A stretch of DNA of 64,000 nt from Sphingomonas sp. AX6 (lineage in GTDB: Bacteria > Pseudomonadota > Alphaproteobacteria > Sphingomonadales > Sphingomonadaceae), in the NCBI RefSeq assembly GCF_902506605.1, contig NZ_LR733979.1, forward strand, positions 1,191,024 through 1,255,023, given 5' to 3'. Both the position numbers and the translations under genes were made by a program. A model generated the notes under the pieces. It did no database searches. It saw nothing but the letters and a program-made list of their open reading frames with translations, and was not told where the DNA came from. Below are positions 8,680 through 18,285 of this stretch, piece by piece; within the stretch, counting starts at the first letter, position 1, and each line of letters starts with the position of its first letter.

Positions 8680-10608
8680 ATGTCCGAACTGCCCCACACG
8701 CCGCTCCTCGACACGGTCGATAGCCCCGCCGATCTCCGCAAACTCAAAGCCAGCGACTTGCGGCAACTCGCCGACGAGTTGCGCGCGGAGATGATCTCCG
8801 CGGTCGGGGTCACCGGCGGGCATCTCGGCTCGGGACTCGGCGTGGTCGAACTGACCACCGCGATCCATTATGTCTTCAACACGCCCGAGGACCGGTTGGT
8901 CTGGGACGTCGGCCATCAATGCTATCCGCACAAGATCCTGACCGGACGCCGCGACCGCATCCGTACCTTGCGCATGGGCGGCGGCCTTTCGGGCTTCACC
9001 AAGCGGAGCGAGAGCGAATATGATCCGTTCGGCGCGGCGCATTCCTCGACATCGATTTCGGCGGCGCTGGGCTTTGCGATCGCCAACAAGCTGAACGATG
9101 CGCCGGGCAAGGGGATCGCGGTCATCGGCGACGGTTCGATGTCGGCGGGGATGGCCTATGAGGCGATGAACAACGCCGAACAGGCGGGCAACCGTCTGGT
9201 CGTGATCCTGAACGACAACGACATGTCGATCGCCCCGCCGGTGGGTGGCTTGTCTGCCTATCTGGCGCGGATGGTGTCGTCGAGCGAGTATCTGGGGCTG
9301 CGGAGCCTCGCCAAAAAGGTCGCGCGCCGACTGCCGCGCCGGGTCCATTCGGCGGCGGAAAAGGCCGAGGAATTTACCCGCGGGATGGTGACCGGCGGTA
9401 CGTTGTTCGAAGAACTGGGCTTTTACTATGTCGGGCCGATCGACGGCCATAATCTCGACCACCTGATCCCGGTGCTGGAAAATGTCCGCGACGCGAAAGA
9501 GGGGCCGGTGCTGGTCCATGTCGTGACCAAGAAGGGCAAGGGCTACGCGCCTGCGGAAAACGCCGCCGACAAATATCACGGCGTCCAGAAATTCGACGTC
9601 ATCACCGGCACCCAGGCCAAGGCACCACCAGGCCCGCCCTCGTACCAGAATGTGTTCGGCGATACGCTGGCAAAGCTGGCCGAGACCGACGAACGCATTT
9701 GCGCGATCACCGCGGCGATGCCGTCGGGCACCGGGGTCGACAAATTCGCCGCCGCACATCCCGACCGCAGCTTTGACGTGGGGATTGCCGAACAACATGC
9801 TGTGACTTTTGCGGCGGGGCTCGCCGCGCAGGGGATGCGCCCGTTCTGCGCGATCTATTCGACCTTCCTCCAGCGCGCATACGATCAGGTTGTCCACGAC
9901 GTCGCGATCCAGAACCTGCCCGTGCGGTTCGCGATCGACCGCGCCGGGTTGGTCGGCGCGGATGGATCGACCCATGCGGGCAGTTTCGACGTCACCTATC
10001 TGGCGACGCTCCCCAATTTCGTGGTGATGGCCGCTGCCGACGAGGCCGAGCTGGTCCACATGACCTATACCGCCGCCGAGCATGACTCTGGCCCGATCGC
10101 GGTGCGCTATCCACGCGGCAATGGCACCGGGGTAGCACTTCCCGAAACCCCGCAACTGCTGGAAATCGGCAAGGGCCGGGTGGTACGCGAAGGCAAGAAG
10201 GTCGCGATCCTATCGCTCGGCACGCGGCTCGCGGAGGCGATGAAGGCGGCCGATGCGCTCGAGGCCAAAGGCCTGTCGACCAGCGTCGTCGATCTCCGCT
10301 TCGCCAAGCCGCTCGACCAGGATTTGATCCGACGGATGCTGACGACGCACGAAGTCGCGGTCACGATCGAGGAAGGCTCGATCGGCGGGCTGGGCGCCCA
10401 CGTCCTGACCTATGCCAGCGACGAAGGGCTGATCGACGGCGGGCTGAAACTGCGCACGATGCGCCTGCCCGACGTGTTCCAGGATCAGGACAAGCCCGAA
10501 AAACAATATGACGACGCGCGGCTGAATGCCGAGCACATCGTCGATACCGTGCTGAAGGCGCTGCGCTGGAACGAAGAGGCGGGGGCCGAGGCGGGCGCGC
10601 GCGCCTGA
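8680..10608 (+). CDS. dxs: 1-deoxy-D-xylulose-5-phosphate synthase
   Basis: This enzyme condenses pyruvate and glyceraldehyde-3-phosphate with thiamine diphosphate, the first step of the MEP isoprenoid pathway. The 642-residue product carries the thiamine diphosphate motif [17 protein letters not shown], the N-terminal signature [14 protein letters not shown], and the transketolase central region [16 protein letters not shown] and [15 protein letters not shown]. The length is normal for the family. It is followed after ten bases by tlyA, a pairing common in alphaproteobacteria. Confidence 0.98.
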   Translation: MSELPHTPLLDTVDSPADLRKLKASDLRQLADELRAEMISAVGVTGGHLGSGLGVVELTTAIHYVFNTPEDRLVWDVGHQCYPHKILTGRRDRIRTLRMGGGLSGFTKRSESEYDPFGAAHSSTSISAALGFAIANKLNDAPGKGIAVIGDGSMSAGMAYEAMNNAEQAGNRLVVILNDNDMSIAPPVGGLSAYLARMVSSSEYLGLRSLAKKVARRLPRRVHSAAEKAEEFTRGMVTGGTLFEELGFYYVGPIDGHNLDHLIPVLENVRDAKEGPVLVHVVTKKGKGYAPAENAADKYHGVQKFDVITGTQAKAPPGPPSYQNVFGDTLAKLAETDERICAITAAMPSGTGVDKFAAAHPDRSFDVGIAEQHAVTFAAGLAAQGMRPFCAIYSTFLQRAYDQVVHDVAIQNLPVRFAIDRAGLVGADGSTHAGSFDVTYLATLPNFVVMAAADEAELVHMTYTAAEHDSGPIAVRYPRGNGTGVALPETPQLLEIGKGRVVREGKKVAILSLGTRLAEAMKAADALEAKGLSTSVVDLRFAKPLDQDLIRRMLTTHEVAVTIEEGSIGGLGAHVLTYASDEGLIDGGLKLRTMRLPDVFQDQDKPEKQYDDARLNAEHIVDTVLKALRWNEEAGAEAGARA

Positions 10609-10618
10609 GTCCGCTAGC

Positions 10619-11371
10619 ATGCCTAAAATTCGCGCCGACCAGTTGCTCGTCGATTCCGGGCTAGCCGAATCGCGGACGCGCGCGCAGGCGCTGATCATGG
10701 CGGGGCTGGTGTTCGTCGGTGATCGCAAGGTCGAGAAGCCCGGCCAGCAGGTGGCGGACGACATGCAATTCGACGTGCGCGGGCGCGACCATCCCTGGGT
10801 GTCGCGCGGCGGAATTAAACTGGCGCACGCGTTGACGCATTTCCAGATCGACGTGACTGGTGCGGTCGCGATCGACGTGGGTTCGTCCACCGGCGGCTTC
10901 ACCGATGTGCTGCTGACGAACGGCGCATCGCGGGTCTACGCGGTGGATAGCGGCACCAACCAACTGGCGTGGAAGCTGCGCCAGGACGACCGGGTCATCG
11001 TCCACGAACAGACCAGCGCGCGTATCCTGACGGCCGCGCACATTCCCGAGCCGATCGATCTGGTGGTATGCGACGCCAGCTTCATCGGCCTTGCCAAAGT
11101 GCTCGACGTGCCGCTGGGTTTCGTGCGCGAAGGCGGGCGGCTGGTGGCGCTCATCAAGCCGCAATTCGAGGCGGGGCGCGACGAAGTGGGCAAGGGCGGG
11201 GTCGTTCGTGACCCTTCCGTTCATGTCCGGGTCACAAATGACATCGCACGGTGGCTGGAACAATCCGGTTGGACCGTCGGCGGTATCGTCGAAAGCCCGA
11301 TCACCGGTCCCGAAGGAAACGTAGAGTTTTTGATCTCGGCCGTGAAACGACATCACCCGACTTGCGTTTGA
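10619..11371 (+). CDS. tlyA: TlyA-family rRNA 2'-O-methyltransferase
   Basis: A 250-residue protein with an S4 RNA-binding domain at the N-terminus (RADQLLVDSGLAESRTRAQA and a following VFVGDRKVEKPG) and an FtsJ-like methyltransferase domain with the SAM motif AIDVGSSTGGFTDVLL near residue 82. TlyA enzymes methylate cytidines in 16S and/or 23S rRNA; older annotations call them hemolysins. The close spacing after dxs suggests one transcript. Confidence 0.93.
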   Translation: MPKIRADQLLVDSGLAESRTRAQALIMAGLVFVGDRKVEKPGQQVADDMQFDVRGRDHPWVSRGGIKLAHALTHFQIDVTGAVAIDVGSSTGGFTDVLLTNGASRVYAVDSGTNQLAWKLRQDDRVIVHEQTSARILTAAHIPEPIDLVVCDASFIGLAKVLDVPLGFVREGGRLVALIKPQFEAGRDEVGKGGVVRDPSVHVRVTNDIARWLEQSGWTVGGIVESPITGPEGNVEFLISAVKRHHPTCV

Positions 11372-11400
11372 CGCTACGTCCGCATAGCCGAAGGACAATC

Positions 11401-12474
11401 ATGCGTATCACGATATTGGCGATGGCCGCGCTCCTCGCGGGTTGCAGCGGGGATGCAAGCGACGGTGCTCGCGGACCCACTATACCCCTAGTCTCCGCTG
11501 CGGCGGTCGAATCCGTGCGTTTCGTCGATCGGATCGAGGCGGTGGGCACTGCGCGCGCCAACGAACAAGTGACGCTGACCGCGCCGGTGACCGAACGGAT
11601 CGAAAGCCTGTCGTTCGACGATGGCGATTTCGTCACGCGTGGCCAACGGATCGCGACGCTCCGGCGCGGCCAGGAAGTCGGTGCCCTCGCAGAGGCTAAT
11701 GCCCGCCAGCGCGAGGCGCAGCAGCAATTGTCGCGTATCGGCGAGCTTCGCGAACGTGGGTTCGCTACGCGTAGTGCGCTCGACAGCCAGACGGCGCTGG
11801 CGGGACAAGCCTCCGCCCAGGCGCAACAGGCGCGCGCCGCGATCAGCGACCGGATCGTGGTCGCGCCGTTCGCGGGCTACGTCTCTTTGCGCAATATCTC
11901 GGCAGGCGCGGTCATTTCGGCGGGGACCGAAATCGTGACGATCAGCGACATTTCGCAGATCAAGCTGGATTTCGCGGTCCCGGAAACCGTGCTGTCGCAG
12001 CTTGAGGTGGGACAGTCGATCGAGGCGCGCTCCGCCGCGTTCCCGGAGATGCCGTTTCGAGGCACGATTTCGGTCATCGACGCGGTCATCAATCCCCAGA
12101 CGCGCGCCGTTACCGTTCGTGCAGTGCTGCCCAATTCCGACGCGCGGCTGCGTCCGGGCATGTTACTGACCGTCAGCATCGAATCCGCTGCACGCACCGT
12201 GCCCGCGGTTCCAGAACTGGCGATCGTGGGGGAGGGCAATCAAAGCTTCGTCTTCGTCGTCGATGGTGAAAATGCGCGCCGCGTGCCGATCCGCACCGGC
12301 CTGCGCCAGAACGGCATGGTCGAAGTGGTCGAAGGATTGCGGCCGGGACAGCGAATCGTCACCGAAGGGGTGGTGAAGATCACCGATGGCCAGGCGATCC
12401 GCATCGCGGGCACGCAGAACGCTCAGCCACGACCTAAAGCGGCCGAGCCCGCCGCCAACAAGGCCGGCGGCTGA
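11401..12474 (+). CDS. RND efflux periplasmic adaptor lipoprotein
   Basis: A 357-residue membrane-fusion protein. The start at 11401 gives a lipoprotein signal (MAALLAGC, lipobox Cys at residue 15). The barrel-sandwich halves contain EAVGTARANEQVTLTAPV and DRIVVAPFAGYVSLRN, separated by an alpha-helical hairpin rich in Gln and Ala, as in AcrA/MexA relatives. Its stop overlaps the start of the pump gene (TGATG). No outer-membrane factor is adjacent, so a TolC-type partner must be encoded elsewhere. Confidence 0.93.
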   Translation: MRITILAMAALLAGCSGDASDGARGPTIPLVSAAAVESVRFVDRIEAVGTARANEQVTLTAPVTERIESLSFDDGDFVTRGQRIATLRRGQEVGALAEANARQREAQQQLSRIGELRERGFATRSALDSQTALAGQASAQAQQARAAISDRIVVAPFAGYVSLRNISAGAVISAGTEIVTISDISQIKLDFAVPETVLSQLEVGQSIEARSAAFPEMPFRGTISVIDAVINPQTRAVTVRAVLPNSDARLRPGMLLTVSIESAARTVPAVPELAIVGEGNQSFVFVVDGENARRVPIRTGLRQNGMVEVVEGLRPGQRIVTEGVVKITDGQAIRIAGTQNAQPRPKAAEPAANKAGG

Positions 12475-15400
12475 TGGTTCTTTCGGACATCTCGGTCAAA
12501 CGGCCGGTTTTCGCCGCCGTCATGGCGATCCTGCTGACGTTGGTCGGGATCGTCGGGTTTCTGAGTTTGTCGGTCCGCGAATATCCCGATACCGATCCGC
12601 CGATCGTGTCGGTTTCGACTGCCTATACCGGTGCTGCCGCCAGCGTCATCGAATCGCGCATCACCCAACCCATTGAGGATACGCTGGCCGGGATTGAGGG
12701 GATTCAGACGATCACCTCGACCTCGCGCGACGGCGAATCGCGCATTTCGATCGAATTCGCACCGGGCGGTGACGTCGATGTGTCCGCCAACGACGTGCGC
12801 GACCGTATCGGCAGCGTGGTAGAGGATTTGCCCGAAGAAGCGCTCGCTCCTGAAGTGCGCAAGGTCGATGCCGATGCGTCGCCGATCCTGTTCCTGGTCA
12901 TTTCGCGGCCCGGCTGGACCCCGCTCGAGCTGTCCGATTATATCGACCGCAACATCGCCGATCGCTTCTCGTCGATCGACGGCGTCGCGCGCGTGTTCGT
13001 CGGCGGCGATGCGCGTCCGTCGATGCGCGTGTGGCTTCAGCCGCAACGTCTGGCGGCGTTCCAGCTAACGCCCTCGGATGTCGAAGCAGCGCTGCGCACC
13101 CAGAATGTCGAGCTGCCTGCCGGTCGTCTCGAATCACAACAGATCAACACCACGCTGCGGGTTGAGCGTCAGTTCGCCAGTGCCGACAGCTTTCGGCAGT
13201 TGATCGTCGGGCGTGGTGCCGATGGCTATCTGGTGCGACTGGGCGATGTTGCCCGCGTCGAGGTTGCCCCCGAAAATCCCTATTCGCGGTTCCGCCTGAA
13301 TGGCGAGCAGGCGGCGGGTCTGGGCATCGTTCGCCAGTCGGGCGCCAATACCCTTGCGGTGGCAGATGCCGCAAAGCAACTCGCGATCGATATCCAGCCC
13401 GAATTGCCAGAGGGGATGACGATCAGCGTCGGCTCCGACGACGCGCTGTTCATCTCGGAGGCGATCAAGAAGGTCTATCAGACACTGGCCGAAGCCGCGG
13501 TGCTGGTCGTGATCGTGATCTTTCTCTTCCTGGGAAGCTGGCGCGCGACGATCATTCCTGCCGTTACCGTGCCGATATGCCTGCTCGGTGCGTTCGCTGT
13601 GCTGTGGCTTGGCGGCTTTTCGATCAACCTGCTGACGTTGCTGGCGATGGTTCTGGCGATTGGGTTGGTGGTCGACGACGCGATCGTGGTGCTCGAAAAC
13701 GTCTATCACCGGATCGAGGAAGGCGAACCGCCTCTCGTTGCCGCGTTCGAAGGCACTCGACAAGTCGCGTTCGCGGTCATCTCGACCACGCTGGTCGTCT
13801 GCGCGGTGTTCGTCCCCATCATGTTCCTGGCCGGACAGACGGGATTGTTGTTCCGCGAATTGGCTGTCGCGATGATCGGCGCGGTCGCGTTTTCGGGATT
13901 CCTTGCGCTCAGCCTGACGCCGATGCTGTGTTCGAAGATGCTTAGGAAGCAGGAACGCGGTCGATTCACCGGCTGGATCGACGACAAGTTTCAGCGGATG
14001 GAGGGCTATTATAGTGGTCGCCTCGATACCGTCATCGCCAAACCCGCAGCGGTGGTGATCGGCACGATCGTCTTCCTTGCGGTGGCAGCGCTGGCCTTTA
14101 CCCAGATCGAGGCTGAATTGGTGCCCGCCGAGGATCAGGGCGTGGCGCAGGCGCAGATCACCGCGCCCGAAGGCACCGGCTTTGCCCAGATGGACCAATA
14201 TGCGCTTGATGTGCAGGCGCAATTGCTGCCGCTGATCGGTGAAGAGGGCGCCGACGGCGAAGAGGGCGAAGGCGCGGTGCGATCGATCATCACCCGCACC
14301 CCGGGTGGTTTCGGTGCGAGCGACGATTTCAACAGCGCCAGCTTCATCGTCTTTTTGAAGGAATGGGGCGACCGCGATCAATCCACCGCCGATGTCGCGC
14401 AGCAGATCAACCAGATCCTGGCGCAGCAGCCCGCGGTGCGCGGCAATGCGCAGGTGCGTTCGGCGCTGGGGCGCGGGCGCGGTCAGCCGGTCAACTTCGT
14501 GCTGGCGGGCGCGACCTATGAAGGGCTGACCGCCGCGCGCGACCGAATTCTGGCGGCGGCGGCGCAAAATCCGGGGCTCATCAACGTCGATTCGGATTAC
14601 AAGGAAACCAAGCCGCAGCTGTCGATTCAGGTCGATACCACGCGTGCGGGCGATCTGGGCGTATCGGTGCAGGATGTCTCGGCGGCGCTCCAGACGCTGC
14701 TCGGGTCGCGCCGGGTCACCACTTATGTCGATCGTGGCGAGGAATATTATGTCGTGCTCCAGGCCGAGGAAAGCGACCGGTCGACGCAAGCCGATCTGGC
14801 ATCGGTCTTCGTGCGCGGGCAGGGCGGCGAGTTGATCCCGCTGTCCAACCTCGTCACGACCAGCGAAAATGCCGGCCCGCGCGAGCTGGGGCGGTTCAAC
14901 AAACTGCGTGCGATCACGCTCCAGGCCGGGCTGGCGCCCGGATATTCGCTGGGCGAGGCGCTGACCTTCCTTGAGGAACAGGCCGCAGCGTCGCCCGAAG
15001 TTGTTGCCGTCGGCTATCGTGGTGAGAGCCAGTCCTTCAAGGAAACCGGCGGATCGATCGTGCTCATTTTTCTGCTCACCATCGCCATCGTCTATCTGGT
15101 GCTGGCCGCGCAGTTCGAAAGCTTCGTCCATCCGATCGTCATCATCGCAACGGTGCCATTGGCGGTGGCGGGGGGAATGATCGGGCTGTGGCTATTCGGC
15201 CAATCGCTCAATCTCTATTCGCAGATCGGCATCGTCATGCTGGTAGGGCTGGCGGCGAAGAACGGCATCCTGATCGTCGAATTTGCCAACCAGTTGCGCG
15301 ATGACGGTAAGGATATCGCGGAGGCCATTCGCATCGCGTCCGCGCGACGTTTGCGCGCAATTCTCATGACCTCGATCGCGACCGTGGCCGGCGCGATCCC

Positions 15401-15617
15401 GCTGGTGGCGATGTCGGGCGCAGGCAGCGCGTCGCGATCGGCGATTGGCGTCGTCATCATCTTCGGCGTATCGCTGGCGACCTTCATCACCCTGTTCCTG
15501 ATCCCGCTTCTCTATTCACGACTGGCGAAATATACCGGCTCGCCGCTTGCGGTGACGCGCGAACTCGACGAACAACGCGGACGGGAAACGCCGGGGCATC
15601 TGCAACCGGCCGAATAA
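12474..15617 (+). CDS. RND efflux pump, inner-membrane permease (AcrB/MexF-like, HAE1)
   Basis: This 1047-residue trimeric proton-driven exporter has twelve expected membrane helices and two large periplasmic loops. It begins VLSDISVKRPVFAAVMAI, typical of the family. The proton-relay region of TM4 reads GLVVDDAIVVLENVYHRIEEG, with the paired Asp of hydrophobe/amphiphile exporters rather than the DGA of metal exporters. It is co-translated with the adaptor. Substrates are likely drugs, detergents or aromatic compounds. An opposite-strand open frame across it is a high-GC artefact. Confidence 0.95.
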   Translation: MVLSDISVKRPVFAAVMAILLTLVGIVGFLSLSVREYPDTDPPIVSVSTAYTGAAASVIESRITQPIEDTLAGIEGIQTITSTSRDGESRISIEFAPGGDVDVSANDVRDRIGSVVEDLPEEALAPEVRKVDADASPILFLVISRPGWTPLELSDYIDRNIADRFSSIDGVARVFVGGDARPSMRVWLQPQRLAAFQLTPSDVEAALRTQNVELPAGRLESQQINTTLRVERQFASADSFRQLIVGRGADGYLVRLGDVARVEVAPENPYSRFRLNGEQAAGLGIVRQSGANTLAVADAAKQLAIDIQPELPEGMTISVGSDDALFISEAIKKVYQTLAEAAVLVVIVIFLFLGSWRATIIPAVTVPICLLGAFAVLWLGGFSINLLTLLAMVLAIGLVVDDAIVVLENVYHRIEEGEPPLVAAFEGTRQVAFAVISTTLVVCAVFVPIMFLAGQTGLLFRELAVAMIGAVAFSGFLALSLTPMLCSKMLRKQERGRFTGWIDDKFQRMEGYYSGRLDTVIAKPAAVVIGTIVFLAVAALAFTQIEAELVPAEDQGVAQAQITAPEGTGFAQMDQYALDVQAQLLPLIGEEGADGEEGEGAVRSIITRTPGGFGASDDFNSASFIVFLKEWGDRDQSTADVAQQINQILAQQPAVRGNAQVRSALGRGRGQPVNFVLAGATYEGLTAARDRILAAAAQNPGLINVDSDYKETKPQLSIQVDTTRAGDLGVSVQDVSAALQTLLGSRRVTTYVDRGEEYYVVLQAEESDRSTQADLASVFVRGQGGELIPLSNLVTTSENAGPRELGRFNKLRAITLQAGLAPGYSLGEALTFLEEQAAASPEVVAVGYRGESQSFKETGGSIVLIFLLTIAIVYLVLAAQFESFVHPIVIIATVPLAVAGGMIGLWLFGQSLNLYSQIGIVMLVGLAAKNGILIVEFANQLRDDGKDIAEAIRIASARRLRAILMTSIATVAGAIPLVAMSGAGSASRSAIGVVIIFGVSLATFITLFLIPLLYSRLAKYTGSPLAVTRELDEQRGRETPGHLQPAE

Positions 15618-15633
15618 CAGAGGAACATGCCGC

Positions 15634-16188
15634 TTGGGTGAGATCGCATCGCGCAGCCAGCTTCGCTGGTCGTTCCTCCGCTGGGCGTTCGTGACCGTGC
15701 CCTTCGTCGTGCTGCTTGGCTTCGCATCGGGGCAATTGGTGCCGAGCGGCGATGCCAATCCCTGGTACGCCGCACTGGTAAAGCCAGCGGGTACGCCGCC
15801 GGGCTGGGTGTTCCCCGTTGTCTGGACCAGCCTTTACATCATGCTCGGCCTGGCGCTGGCGCTGATCCTGAATGCGCGCGGGTCGCGCGGGCGCGGACTG
15901 GCGATCACGCTGTTCCTGGTCCAGCTTGCCCTGAACCTCAGCTGGACCCCGGTATTCTTCGGTGCGGGCAAGATCCAACTCGCACTGTGGATCATCGTCG
16001 CGATGCTCATCCTGTCGATCGCAGTCACAATCCTGTTCGCCCGTATCCGCAAGCCTGCCGCGTGGCTGATGGTGCCGTACATGGTGTGGATCAGCTATGC
16101 CGGTTGCCTGACCTGGGGTATCGGTCAGCTCAACCCCGACGCCGAAGGGGTTGCACGACCCGCGCCCGTTACCCAGATACGGCTTTAG
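15634..16188 (+). CDS. tspO: TspO/MBR family tryptophan-rich sensory protein
   Basis: This five-helix membrane protein binds porphyrins and cholesterol-like ligands and is the bacterial counterpart of the mitochondrial benzodiazepine receptor. Signatures are WYAALVKPAGTPPGWVFPVVWT, seen as two blocks, and LNLSWTPVFFGAGK. A TTG at 15634 is preceded by AGAGGAAC at good spacing, so it is the likely start and gives 184 residues. The gene follows the RND pump by 16 bases and may be part of that transcript. Confidence 0.9.
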   Translation: MGEIASRSQLRWSFLRWAFVTVPFVVLLGFASGQLVPSGDANPWYAALVKPAGTPPGWVFPVVWTSLYIMLGLALALILNARGSRGRGLAITLFLVQLALNLSWTPVFFGAGKIQLALWIIVAMLILSIAVTILFARIRKPAAWLMVPYMVWISYAGCLTWGIGQLNPDAEGVARPAPVTQIRL

Positions 16189-16219
16189 GGCGCCAACCTA
16201 ACCCGTTGGTCCCGAGTAG

Positions 16220-16240
16220 CCTTCGAGCTTGTCGAGAAGG
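16220..16240. repeat. Short palindromic intergenic repeat (REP-like)
   Basis: CCTTC-GAGCTTGTCGA-GAAGG forms an imperfect hairpin in the gap after tspO. The same core GAGCTTGTCGA recurs at 18106, with different arms. It resembles the interspersed hairpin repeats common in sphingomonad genomes. Confidence 0.6.
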
Positions 16241-16354
16241 CGTATCGAGGGATGCCTTTGAGCTGTCTCGATATGGGTTCACGACTTTGCTCGAACCCTA
16301 CTCGACACGAACGGATTTGAGGCGGGGCGCGTACAGCCGCCCTTGGAGACAATG

Positions 16355-16660
16355 ATGCAAAGCCAGAACCGCATTTTCGACGATTTCGTGAAGTTCGTGA
16401 ACGGCGCGGCCGGGACCGTCGCCGGCATGGCGCGCGAAGGAGAGCAGGGTGCGCGCGAGCGGGCTCGGGAATGGATTGGCGGCATGGATTTCGTGTCGCG
16501 GGACGAGTTCGATGCGGTCAAGGCGATGGCGGCTGCCGCGCGCGACGAGAATGATGCGCTCAAGGCGCGGATCGACGCGCTCGAAGCCAAGCTGGGCGGC
16601 GTTGCTGCATCCACCGCAGCGCCCAAAAAGCCGCGCAGCAATTCGACGGACGCAGCCTGA
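16355..16660 (+). CDS. UbiK/YqiC-family accessory factor
   Basis: A 101-residue protein with a helical N-terminal half (RIFDDFVKFVNGAAGTVAG) and a C-terminal coiled coil (DEFDAVKAMAAAARDENDAL, then RIDALEAKL), the layout of BMFP/UbiK proteins. E. coli UbiK assists ubiquinone biosynthesis and YqiC relatives promote membrane fusion in vitro. The ATG at 16355 has GGAG at six bases' spacing; an ATG three bases earlier is too close to it. The Lys/Ser/Ala-rich end is probably disordered. Confidence 0.75.
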   Translation: MQSQNRIFDDFVKFVNGAAGTVAGMAREGEQGARERAREWIGGMDFVSRDEFDAVKAMAAAARDENDALKARIDALEAKLGGVAASTAAPKKPRSNSTDAA

Positions 16661-16769
16661 ACCTGCGCTTTTCCACAGCAAATTGCCGCATTGCCGTGCG
16701 CTTGCCTTGTTGGGCGGGCGCATCTTTGGCATGTTACGCCGCAATGATTGACGTGAAACAGGCCCGCTG

Positions 16770-17273
16770 ATGCTCGACGAAACGGAGCTGGAGCGCGACG
16801 GCGACGCCCCCATCGACATGCTCGAAAGCTATTTTTCGGCGCATGGCTGGACCTATGAGCGCGACGAGGACGAAGTCGTCGCGAAGTATAAGGGAAGCTG
16901 GGCGGAATATGAGCTGCGCGCGATCTGGCGCGAAGCCGACAGCGTCCTGCAATTTCTCGCCTTTCCCGATGTACGTGTACCCGAGGAACGCCGTGGCCAG
17001 CTTTACGAGACGCTGAGCCTGGTCAACGAACAGTTGTGGATCGGGCATTTCGAGCTGTGGTCGGCAAGCGGCATCCTGCTTTATCGCCACGCCGCGATGA
17101 TCGACGGCGAGGAGGAAGCGACGCTGACGCTGGCCCAGGCCGAGATGCTGGTCGAAAGCGCGATCGACGAATGCGAGCGCTTTTATCCCGTATTCCAGTT
17201 CGTGTTGTGGGGCGGGAAGAGCCCAAAGGAGGCGATTGCCGCCTCGATGGTCGAAACCAGAGGAGAAGCCTGA
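16770..17273 (+). CDS. YbjN-domain protein
   Basis: A 167-residue cytosolic protein matching the YbjN fold, related to type III secretion chaperones: an N-terminal acidic stretch, then DMLESYFSAHGWTYERDEDE, a central antiparallel sheet (LQFLAFPDVRVPEERRG) and the helix VNEQLWIGHFELWS. YbjN affects motility and stress responses in enterobacteria by an unclear mechanism. In many alphaproteobacteria it sits directly before proC, as here, with coupled translation. Confidence 0.85.
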   Translation: MLDETELERDGDAPIDMLESYFSAHGWTYERDEDEVVAKYKGSWAEYELRAIWREADSVLQFLAFPDVRVPEERRGQLYETLSLVNEQLWIGHFELWSASGILLYRHAAMIDGEEEATLTLAQAEMLVESAIDECERFYPVFQFVLWGGKSPKEAIAASMVETRGEA

Positions 17274-18070
17274 TTATACAGTCGTTGTGGATGATCGGAT
17301 GCGGGAACATGGCAGGGGCCATGCTGCGTCAATGGGTGGCAGGCGGGGCCATCGACCCCACGAAGGTGACGGTGATCGATCCCGGCCAACCCCAGATTCC
17401 CGGCGGCGTCAGGCATGTGACCGAGTTACCGGATGGCGATACGCCCGACGCGGTGATGCTGGGGGTCAAGCCACAGCTTCTGGATGCGGTGGCTGAAAAT
17501 GTCGGCGACCGGTTCGCAGCGGTGCCGATCCTGTTTTCGATCCTGGCCGGTGTCGACGAAGCCGCGCTCGCCCGCCGCTTCGGGTCGAAATCGGTGGTGC
17601 GGGTCATGCCCAATCTGCCTGTCGGGATCGGCAAGGGCGTGGTCGCGCTTTACAGCAGCGATGTCGATGCCGGTTTGCGCGCCGACGCGGACGCGCTGAT
17701 GGCACCGCTCGGGCTGGTCGAATGGATCGACCGTGAGGAACTGTTCGATTCGGTCACCGCACTGTCGGGCTGTGGCCCCGGCTTCGTCTATCGCTTCATC
17801 GATGCGATGGCACAGGCGGGCAAGGCGATCGGATTGCCAGAGGATCAGGCGTTGAGGTTGGCGACCGCAACGGTCGAAGGCGCGGCGACGCTTGCCAGCA
17901 ACGACGACGCGACCCCGGCCGAACTCGCCGATCGTGTTGCCAGTCCTGGTGGTTCGACGCGCGAGGGGATGAACGTGCTCGACAAGGACGATGCGCTGAA
18001 ATCGCTGATGCGTGCGACGCTGGAGGCATCCCGCCGCCGCAACGTGGAAATGGCCGAAGCCGCGCGGTAA
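17270..18070 (+). CDS. proC: Pyrroline-5-carboxylate reductase
   Basis: This enzyme reduces pyrroline-5-carboxylate to proline with NAD(P)H. The Rossmann strand and loop LWMIGCGNMAGAML lie at the N-terminus, VKPQLLDAV and VRVMPNLPVGIG follow, and the C-terminal signature GPGFVYRFIDAMAQAG with VASPGGSTREGM is complete. The start is unusual. The first ATG (17291) would cut the first beta strand. AGGAG at 17260 points to CTG at 17270, overlapping the upstream stop as CTGA, or ATT at 17273; TTG at 17285 is another option. Length from 17270 is 266 residues, normal for ProC. Confidence 0.9.
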   Translation: MIIQSLWMIGCGNMAGAMLRQWVAGGAIDPTKVTVIDPGQPQIPGGVRHVTELPDGDTPDAVMLGVKPQLLDAVAENVGDRFAAVPILFSILAGVDEAALARRFGSKSVVRVMPNLPVGIGKGVVALYSSDVDAGLRADADALMAPLGLVEWIDREELFDSVTALSGCGPGFVYRFIDAMAQAGKAIGLPEDQALRLATATVEGAATLASNDDATPAELADRVASPGGSTREGMNVLDKDDALKSLMRATLEASRRRNVEMAEAAR

Positions 18071-18100
18071 GCCGCGACAAAGCGACCCTAAATTCCGTTC

Positions 18101-18121
18101 GTGCTGAGCTTGTCGAAGCAC
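18101..18121. repeat. Short palindromic intergenic repeat (REP-like)
   Basis: GTGCT-GAGCTTGTCGA-AGCAC in the gap after proC. It shares the GAGCTTGTCGA core with the repeat at 16220 and is a common sphingomonad intergenic hairpin. Confidence 0.65.
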
Positions 18122-18285
18122 TGCTCTTTTCTTCGCTTCCAAGTAGGACAGCTTTTGGCTTGCGCCGCCCTTGGGGTCGACAGGCTCAATGCGGGCGGGG
18201 AGAGGTGTCTGGCTATTCATTCCCCGTTTGCCGGAACGTCCTTCGCGGCTCGCTCGTTTACCCAACGAGCGAACCCCAGGAGGAC

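Noticed and set aside
8431..10155. Minus-strand open frame of 574 codons opposite dxs
   Set aside because: dxs is complete on the plus strand; the antisense product has no motif and starts in no credible context.
13134..15131. Long minus-strand open frame (665 codons) opposite the RND pump
   Set aside because: The plus strand encodes an unmistakable RND permease with conserved motifs; the opposite frame is low-quality, Arg/Gln/Asp-rich sequence typical of antisense frames in GC-rich genes.
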